Source: Bacteroidales bacterium (GTDB taxonomy: Bacteria; Bacteroidota; Bacteroidia; Bacteroidales; JAADJA01). From it: 41,633 nucleotides of DNA. Positions within the stretch are counted from its first letter, which is position 1. Each line of letters opens with the position of its first letter. Below the pieces are notes generated by a model. That model was given only the letters and a program-made list of their open reading frames with translations, did no database searches and was not told the origin of the DNA. A program made the position numbers and the translations under genes. This document shows positions 35,431 to 41,633 of this stretch, piece after piece. The stretch lies in contig JAIOZL010000042.1 in NCBI GenBank assembly GCA_021740645.1, forward strand, positions 1-41,633. The letters run 5' to 3'.

Positions 35431-37739
35431 GGATAAGGGAGATAAAAATATTATGGTTTGTTTTGGGGCTTTGTTTAATATACAATATTGCTGAGTCGCA
35501 AAACTCCATTCAGGGAATAATCCGTGATGGGAGAACCAACCAAGCCCTGGAGGGGGCAAATATTTATTTCCCGGATTTAAAAACAGGAACAACTTCAGGA
35601 GCATATGGTTTCTTTGAATATAAGATTCCCAAACCTACTCAAAGTTATACCGCACGTATATCCTATATGGGGTATGCAGATACTATTTTGGATCTGCAAC
35701 CAGATACTTCTCCTTTGAAAATATTTCTCTTTCCTGATTCTGTAAAAATGGCATCAATAGTAGTGACTGCTACCCGAACCCGAAAAGCTTTAGAAAGTAT
35801 ACCACAGCGAATGGCTATTATCGACTCGAAAACCATTCAAAACTATCCTGCTTCCAACACGGATGATCTGTTGAGAATGGTTCCGGGGGTAAACGTAAAC
35901 CGGAGTTGGGGAATTTATTCAAGAAATTCCAGTGTTACTATGCGAGGTATGCCTGGGAGTGCCCGAAGCCTTATTCTTTTAGATGGGGTGCCTCTCAATA
36001 AGACTGCCGGTGGGACAGTGAGCTGGCATCTGGTTACCCCGGAGGAAATTGAACGGATTGAAATTGTGAATGGGCCTGTGTCGACGGTTTATGGTAATAA
36101 TGCGATGGGTGGGGTTATAAACCTAATTACTAAAAAGCCTGATGAAAAATTTAAAGGGTTCATTGATTTGGGATATGGTACCTATAATACATTGAAAGCA
36201 CAATGGAATGTTAGTAGCCAGATTTCAAGTAAACCCAGGGGCCTTTATTGGAAAGTGGGGAGTTTTTATCGGGTAGGAGATGGGTATATCCTTGAACCTG
36301 AAGAATCCAGGGATTCGACGATTGTGAAGGCTTTTTTGAATGAAACCAATGTTAACGCCCTGGTAGGTTATAAGTTTTCGAAAAATAGTAAAATAGAATT
36401 GGATTATCGTTACTATAAGGACTTTAGGGGCTCAGGAATAAAGGTTTTTGAAGAATATGGTAATTATGAAAGTTTTAGGAATAATAATATAAGCGCTAAC
36501 TGGGAAGGACTTTCTGGAAAATATAATTTTAATGTCAGGACATTTTATTTTAATGAAAACTTCTATCATCAAAATGAGAAGGTAAATTCGTCGGGCGAGT
36601 ACCGGCTCTCGGACACAAAAACAAGCAAAGACGATGTAGGACTTTGGTTCACATTTTCACGAAATTTTGGAACAAATAGCATAACTGCCGGAATTGATGC
36701 AAAATATGGAAATTTGGATAATAATGAGCTATATCTTACTTCCACTGATGATATCTATACCCAGGGTAATTTGTTTTTCGCAGCATTATTTATCCAGGAT
36801 GAATATGCCCTGCCCGGAGAAAAACTCTTTTTAAATGCCGGTATCCGGACCGAACATGCACTATTCTATCGTGGTTCCTTAAGGGTTAATAATCCCACTA
36901 ATGATACAGGTTTTACAGGAGATATAGATGAAAAATATTCCTCAGAGACCTGGGTAGAAATTAGCCCTAAAGTCGGCTTAAAGTATAATTTGATACCTGC
37001 TTTAAGTGTTTATATAAATGCATCCTCGGGGTTTATGCCACCCAAACTGGATGACCTCGCAGGATCGAGAAAGATAAGAAGGGGTTTTAAGTTAGCCAAC
37101 CCCAATCTTGTACCTGAAAAGATTAAAAGCATTGAATTGGGACTCGACTGGTCTTTTCAGGAGAAATTTTTCGTCAAGCCCACTGCTTTTTATTCGGGAG
37201 GAACCGACTTTCAATACCTGGTGGCTACTGGAGATTTTATTGACAAGGATGCAGAAGATCCTATACCCGTTTATCAACGACAAAATATTTCAAAAGTTGA
37301 GGTGTCAGGTTTTGAGCTGGGATTGCGATATATCTTAAATAAGGCTATCAAATGCACGGCAAGTTACACTTATAATAATACAAAAATTCTTGAATATTCT
37401 TCTACTGATAATGTTGATTTAACGGGAAAGGAATTAAATGAAGTTCCGGCAAATCTATTATATACAGGAATTAGTTGGACATCAAAAATCTGTAACTTTT
37501 ATCTCGATTATACTTTTACAGATGACCAGTGGTTCGATGAAGAAAACACAGAAATGATAAAGAAATATTCAATAATTAATATGCGGATTTCTAAAAAGGT
37601 GCATAATGATTTTTTATTGAGCCTGGATATTCGCGACTTATTGGATGAACAGTTTATCGATCGAAAGGGGTACCTTTCTCCTGGCCGGTTCATTATGCTC
37701 AATTTAAAATATATTTTTTCAATTAACAACAAAAATTAG
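35427..37739 (+). CDS. TonB-dependent outer-membrane receptor
   Basis: An outer-membrane active-transport receptor of 770 aa. Signal peptide about 1-25; carboxypeptidase-regulatory-like domain about 27-105 (IQGIIRDGRTNQALEGANI); plug domain about 115-235 (MVPGVNVNRSWGIYSRNSSV, LDGVPLNKT, VYGNNAMGGVINLITK); then a 22-strand-type barrel ending in GRFIMLNLKYIFS. It lacks the signature of SusC (SusD is not adjacent), so it resembles siderophore/vitamin/metal receptors more than glycan receptors. The ATG overlaps the lipoprotein stop (ATGA), and a T9SS-cargo gene follows 5 bp downstream. Substrate unknown. Confidence 0.93.
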   Translation: MRIREIKILWFVLGLCLIYNIAESQNSIQGIIRDGRTNQALEGANIYFPDLKTGTTSGAYGFFEYKIPKPTQSYTARISYMGYADTILDLQPDTSPLKIFLFPDSVKMASIVVTATRTRKALESIPQRMAIIDSKTIQNYPASNTDDLLRMVPGVNVNRSWGIYSRNSSVTMRGMPGSARSLILLDGVPLNKTAGGTVSWHLVTPEEIERIEIVNGPVSTVYGNNAMGGVINLITKKPDEKFKGFIDLGYGTYNTLKAQWNVSSQISSKPRGLYWKVGSFYRVGDGYILEPEESRDSTIVKAFLNETNVNALVGYKFSKNSKIELDYRYYKDFRGSGIKVFEEYGNYESFRNNNISANWEGLSGKYNFNVRTFYFNENFYHQNEKVNSSGEYRLSDTKTSKDDVGLWFTFSRNFGTNSITAGIDAKYGNLDNNELYLTSTDDIYTQGNLFFAALFIQDEYALPGEKLFLNAGIRTEHALFYRGSLRVNNPTNDTGFTGDIDEKYSSETWVEISPKVGLKYNLIPALSVYINASSGFMPPKLDDLAGSRKIRRGFKLANPNLVPEKIKSIELGLDWSFQEKFFVKPTAFYSGGTDFQYLVATGDFIDKDAEDPIPVYQRQNISKVEVSGFELGLRYILNKAIKCTASYTYNNTKILEYSSTDNVDLTGKELNEVPANLLYTGISWTSKICNFYLDYTFTDDQWFDEENTEMIKKYSIINMRISKKVHNDFLLSLDIRDLLDEQFIDRKGYLSPGRFIMLNLKYIFSINNKN

Positions 37740-37744
37740 AAACG

Positions 37745-38584
37745 ATGAAAAGATTGATTATTACTTTAGCGATTTTCGCGCATTTAGGACTTTATTCACA
37801 GGAAACTGTGATTGCCGGATGGACATTCCCCGAATCATCAAGCCTGGCTGATTTAGGAATAACTGAAAATCTGGATAAAAATATCACTACAGCAGGTGGC
37901 ACTTCGAACATTGAATTTAAAAATGGGTATTCTTCGAAAGCTGCACAGGCCACACATTGGGACAATGGCGAATATACAAAAGCCTGGATCGTGGAATTTA
38001 CTACAACAGGCTACTCCAACCTGACAATTAGCTCAATGCAGCAGTCGGGTGGTAACGAACCGGGTCCCAAGTATTTTCAAATTCAGTATAGTCTTAATCT
38101 GGGTTCAAATTGGTTTGATGTCGGGAGTGAGATCACTGTTTCGAATATTTGGGAAGATAGTTTTGTCGATAAACTATCCCTTCCCGAAGCATGTGATAAT
38201 CAGCCTTCGCTTATGGTCCGGTGGCTGATGACCTCAAACGAATCAACAGGAGTTGGTGGGGATCCTGTTTTGGAAACAGGTAAATCTAAAATTGATGAGA
38301 TTTATATTAGAGGAATACTGACCAACAGCACGGATCAAAATCATCCATTGAGTATTAAAATTGGTCCGAATCCCTGCCGTGATTTTATTTGGGTCGATAC
38401 GGATAATTCAGTTTCACGAATTGAAATTTTGGACTTAAATGGCAGAGTACTAATCAAATCAGCTCAAAGATATTCTCCCTTTAAACTTGGTGTTCCCGCC
38501 TTAGGTAATGGCATGTATTTTATGATATTATACGACAATAATAATACGAAAATTGTTTGTGAAAAAATCGTGAAAAGGAAGTAG
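37745..38584 (+). CDS. secreted protein with T9SS type A sorting domain
   Basis: A 279-aa exported protein. Signal peptide about 1-18 (ending LGLYSQ); an N-terminal jelly-roll-like region about 20-195 (VIAGWTFPESSSLADLGI, YFQIQYSLNLGSNWFDVG); then a T9SS sorting domain about 200-279 (IKIGPNPCRDFIWVD, IEILDLNGRVL, GMYFMILYDN). The jelly-roll opening resembles carbohydrate-binding or adhesion modules in other Bacteroidota secreted proteins, but I cannot name it. It starts 5 bp after the TonB receptor, is the last gene of the operon and is followed by a terminator. Confidence 0.85.
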   Translation: MKRLIITLAIFAHLGLYSQETVIAGWTFPESSSLADLGITENLDKNITTAGGTSNIEFKNGYSSKAAQATHWDNGEYTKAWIVEFTTTGYSNLTISSMQQSGGNEPGPKYFQIQYSLNLGSNWFDVGSEITVSNIWEDSFVDKLSLPEACDNQPSLMVRWLMTSNESTGVGGDPVLETGKSKIDEIYIRGILTNSTDQNHPLSIKIGPNPCRDFIWVDTDNSVSRIEILDLNGRVLIKSAQRYSPFKLGVPALGNGMYFMILYDNNNTKIVCEKIVKRK

Positions 38585-38612
38585 AATCTACCTAATGAAT
38601 TAGTTCACTTGT

Positions 38613-38644
38613 ATCCCCTGTCTTCTGTTGGCAGGGGATTTTTT
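38613..38644 (+). terminator. terminator of the TiaS-like/TonB operon
   Basis: ATCCCCTG (38613-38620) pairs perfectly with CAGGGGAT (38632-38639) across an 11-nt loop, followed by a T tract ending at 38644. It lies 29 bp after the last operon gene. Confidence 0.85.
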
Positions 38645-38814
38645 ATTCTCTTTTAGTCAGAAAAGAATCAGTGGAAAACCAATTTTTAATAAATACGTAC
38701 AAGTTTGCCTGCACGGAATAATTCGAAATTGTTGCAAACCACATTATTCATCCAAAAGAATTTGAATTACATAGAGTTTTAAAGTTTTGAATATAGTAAT
38801 TAAATTCTTTGATC

Positions 38815-39057
38815 ATGAGTTTTACATTTAAACAAGGGGCCAACCGTAACTATGTAAGTTCAAAAATTATTTATTTTATTGAATACGATGAGGAGACATA
38901 TCAATTAAAGATTGGATTTAATAATGGGTTTACAGGATTTTTTACAGGTGTGCCCCGTGAATTATTCAATCAATTTAAAAATGCTCAATCAAAAGGCAGT
39001 TTTTTTTACGATAAGCTGTTTAATGCAGGATATAAATATTACCTTGATCCCAACTAA
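38815..39057 (+). CDS. KTSC domain protein
   Basis: An 80-aa protein starting at the ATG at 38815; an in-frame TTG two codons earlier is unlikely. The body VSSKIIYFIEYDEE, LKIGFNNGFTGFFTGVP and FNQFKNAQSKGSFFYDKLF fits the KTSC domain, a small beta-rich domain named for a motif that is degenerate here (QSKGS). KTSC domains are found alone or with RNA-processing and phage-related proteins; function is unknown. No promoter consensus was found. It ends 13 bp before the convergent porin gene, with no terminator visible between them. Confidence 0.72.
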   Translation: MSFTFKQGANRNYVSSKIIYFIEYDEETYQLKIGFNNGFTGFFTGVPRELFNQFKNAQSKGSFFYDKLFNAGYKYYLDPN

Positions 39058-39070
39058 GCATTTTATTAAA

Positions 39071-40954
39071 TTAATCATAAAACATCCAGGATATTCCAAA
39101 CCTGACTCCGCCATCTTTCATAGGGTAGGAGGGAACAGTGAAATACCTGAAATCGCTCATTAAATAGCCCAGGTTATGATATTTGATAAATAGTCTCGCC
39201 CTTTTTATTTGAAGATTTAAAAAGTAATCCCCATAAAAATAGTCCCCTATCTCTTTCGTATCCTGTACATAAAATGATCGGGTTGCCGGCATATATGAAT
39301 ATGCAAAATAGGGAGTATTATAAAAGACATTCAATCCAGTTTGAAGAATAGCCGCTTCTTTAAATAATGCCTTGGTATAAAATAATGATGCATTTCCCAT
39401 TAATTCGGGGAAACGTATTCCATAACTATTAGAGGCTTTTTGATAATAAATACGGGTATCTAAGGACCAATTTCCAATATTTAATAGTTTGCGAATGCTT
39501 GCCTGAACTATCTGCAAATTTTTATCAAGTTGGGCTGGAGTCCCATGTTCATTAAAATAAGTGTAATTTTCAATAGCAAAAATATTCAGGCCTGTCCAAA
39601 GTGTTTTATAGTTATAGTTAAATTTGTTAACAAGGTAATACTCCTTTTTGAAGGTATTTTCCCATATAAAATGATTGGACGAATAGGAATGATATAGTCT
39701 TGCTGGTTCCTGACTGGCATTTTGCAATTGGTAGTTAAAGGTTCCAATTTTCCATCTAAATTTCAGGCCAGCTTTCAGGTTAAAATCTCCTACATTATAA
39801 TTACCTGATACAAAATCTCCAAAGAAGGAAAGCTTAAGGATATCAGAAATCCTGAAATTGACTTCACCGGTTGGTATCAATTGATTGTAGTAGTTATTGG
39901 TAGTGTTGATGGAGTTTTCAATATACAGGTGTCGGAGCATTAAATTAAAGGTCAAGAGCTGTTTTTTCGCATTATCGCTATTTGTCCAGCTAAATCTGTT
40001 TTCAAGTTTCATATAATGAACAGAATCGTGTGTATTATCCAGTGAATCTCTTGAAAACACATAGAATGCATTATCCGATGTATTTTGTTGATAAAGTTGG
40101 GTAGTGCTAGAATATTGGACTGAATGGGAGATATTTCCCGTATTGATATTACCAAAGAATGATTTTTCAGTTGTTGTGTCTGAGATTTGAAAACGATGCC
40201 TTTTCGACAACATAAAGAGTTGCTTGACATAGAAACTGTTTTCTTTATAGTAATTATTTGCTGAACTTAAATTTACTTTGATACCGTCACGGCCGGGTTT
40301 TATATTCTTCTCAAAAATTGAATCATATTTAATACCACCATTTTCTTCTAAGTTAAGTTTGTTATGAATATAATTGGTCAAAACAATATATCTGTAGTTT
40401 TTAGAGTGAAATCGGGTTTTGAATACAAAGTTTTTATCGTCGGATTCTTGATTTTGATAGTAGCCAGGGGAGTTTACATACCTAAATTGTAAACCAACAG
40501 TTAACAAGCGTGAAACATTTTGTGCATGATCCACATGAATACTTTGTTCTTTTTTAGCACCCTGAATGAAATATAGGTGAGTAAATGGTTTGCCTACCCA
40601 ATAATATTTGATACTATCATTAAAAAAAAGATATTCGTCAAAAGCAGTTGTCCCAAACGTATAACCACTATTTATTATTGGTTTATAAAATAAATTAACA
40701 CATGCCAGACCGGGGTTTCCCAATGTTGCATAGTTTTTTCCGGCCATAGATGGCGGATCATACTTTTCGACATTAGTGACCGCAGTATCAATTAACATTA
40801 GAAATTCAGGGCCCTGGGTCTCAAAGTTGTTAGAAAAGAAATAGATTTTAGTTGAGTCAGGCGTGACTGATGCAGAGTCCTGTGTATTTGCCCGACTTGA
40901 AAGAAGTATCAAGATTAAAAAGAGGACATGAAAATGGTAAGTTTTATGCATCAT
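39071..40954 (-). CDS. putative porin (Bacteroidota outer-membrane beta-barrel)
   Basis: From the ATG at 40954 it is 627 aa. A signal peptide (MMHKTYHFHVLFLILILLSSRA) leads into a long beta-barrel with many aromatic-rich alternating strands. It matches the 'putative porin' family of Bacteroidota (residues like PGLACVNLFYKP near 100, KNYRYIVLTNYIHNKLN, and the terminal GGVRFGISWMFYD). The open frame extends to a TTG at 40978, but that TTG is part of a -7 promoter element, so ATG 40954 (or the adjacent 40951) is favoured. It begins about 40 bp after the rRNA operon terminator. Substrate unknown. Confidence 0.82.
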   Translation of the reverse strand: MMHKTYHFHVLFLILILLSSRANTQDSASVTPDSTKIYFFSNNFETQGPEFLMLIDTAVTNVEKYDPPSMAGKNYATLGNPGLACVNLFYKPIINSGYTFGTTAFDEYLFFNDSIKYYWVGKPFTHLYFIQGAKKEQSIHVDHAQNVSRLLTVGLQFRYVNSPGYYQNQESDDKNFVFKTRFHSKNYRYIVLTNYIHNKLNLEENGGIKYDSIFEKNIKPGRDGIKVNLSSANNYYKENSFYVKQLFMLSKRHRFQISDTTTEKSFFGNINTGNISHSVQYSSTTQLYQQNTSDNAFYVFSRDSLDNTHDSVHYMKLENRFSWTNSDNAKKQLLTFNLMLRHLYIENSINTTNNYYNQLIPTGEVNFRISDILKLSFFGDFVSGNYNVGDFNLKAGLKFRWKIGTFNYQLQNASQEPARLYHSYSSNHFIWENTFKKEYYLVNKFNYNYKTLWTGLNIFAIENYTYFNEHGTPAQLDKNLQIVQASIRKLLNIGNWSLDTRIYYQKASNSYGIRFPELMGNASLFYTKALFKEAAILQTGLNVFYNTPYFAYSYMPATRSFYVQDTKEIGDYFYGDYFLNLQIKRARLFIKYHNLGYLMSDFRYFTVPSYPMKDGGVRFGISWMFYD

Positions 40955-40975
40955 CCCGGGATAACGATTTTTTTT

Positions 40976-40983
40976 CAAAAATA
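40976..40983 (-). promoter_or_regulatory. -7 element of the putative porin gene
   Basis: The minus strand reads TATTTTTG, a perfect TAnnTTTG, 21 nt before the ATG at 40954. Confidence 0.55.
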
Positions 40984-40995
40984 GTAAATCTTGGC

Positions 40996-41025
40996 AAAAA
41001 AAAATCCCGCCGATTAGGGCGGGAT
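40996..41025 (-). terminator. rRNA operon terminator
   Basis: On the minus strand ATCCCGCC (from 41025) pairs perfectly with GGCGGGAT across a 6-nt loop, followed by nine T (40996-41004). It lies just beyond the 5S 3' end. Confidence 0.9.
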
Positions 41026-41033
41026 TATAAAAA

Positions 41034-41141
<108 letters not shown>

Positions 41142-41244
41142 GACCTTTGTTCCGCTATTGCCTTAGCTACGGCGGATAAATCATTAAAAAGACATATAAG
41201 AGAAAGAAAATACAGAAATCCTAAAAAGAAACAAAGTATACGAT

Positions 41245-41633
<389 letters not shown>

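Noticed and set aside
41142..41244. Possible tRNA between 5S and 23S
   Set aside because: The spacer shows no cloverleaf or conserved T-arm sequence.

Overview
The window is a stretch of chromosome from a member of the Bacteroidota. Several things point there: gldF and gldG gliding genes, two proteins with C-terminal type IX secretion (T9SS) sorting domains, a TonB receptor and a DUF5686 outer-membrane protein with N-terminal carboxypeptidase-regulatory-like domains, a short primary sigma factor without region 1.1, a long-form GAPDH, weak Shine-Dalgarno sequences, and at least 15 copies of the Bacteroidota -7 promoter element TAnnTTTG just upstream of start codons. Composition is AT-rich and fairly even. 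Nothing looks like a large island or prophage. No 16S is present, so I cannot place the organism below phylum or class.

Left part (1-9000). The left edge cuts an IS1595-like transposase lying just behind dapF (lysine/peptidoglycan). Then come a periplasmic HtrA protease, the primary sigma factor rpoD, long-form GAPDH, CTP synthase overlapping a DUF4197 lipoprotein, and a convergent dihydroorotate-dehydrogenase-like protein. Clear hairpin terminators end rpoD, gap and the pyrG unit.

Middle (9000-26000). gldF-gldG-DUF4340 forms a gliding-associated ABC operon, convergent with priA. The rlmL-like/pfkA pair follows on the minus strand, with a divergent MazG-like pyrophosphohydrolase. Next are a DUF5687 permease with its ATPase, a CHAD protein, a large DUF5686 outer-membrane protein, an AI-2E family permease and a radical SAM/SPASM protein. 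A 240-bp non-coding segment holding diverged GC-rich hairpin repeats sits between the convergent radical SAM and SDR genes.

Right part (26000-41633). On the minus strand are an SDR reductase, a SUI1 factor plus ATP-grasp ligase pair, an FN3-like lipoprotein and a secreted M28 peptidase. On the plus strand is YgiQ, then the most unusual unit here: a five-gene operon (33214-38584) of a TiaS-like IDDTD protein, a small ECF-S-like membrane protein, a lipoprotein, a TonB-dependent receptor and a T9SS-sorted protein. It has a promoter at one end, a terminator at the other and overlapping or abutting genes throughout. I read it as a candidate uptake or surface system of unknown substrate. A KTSC protein, a putative porin and the 3' end of an rRNA operon (5S and partial 23S, minus strand) close the window.
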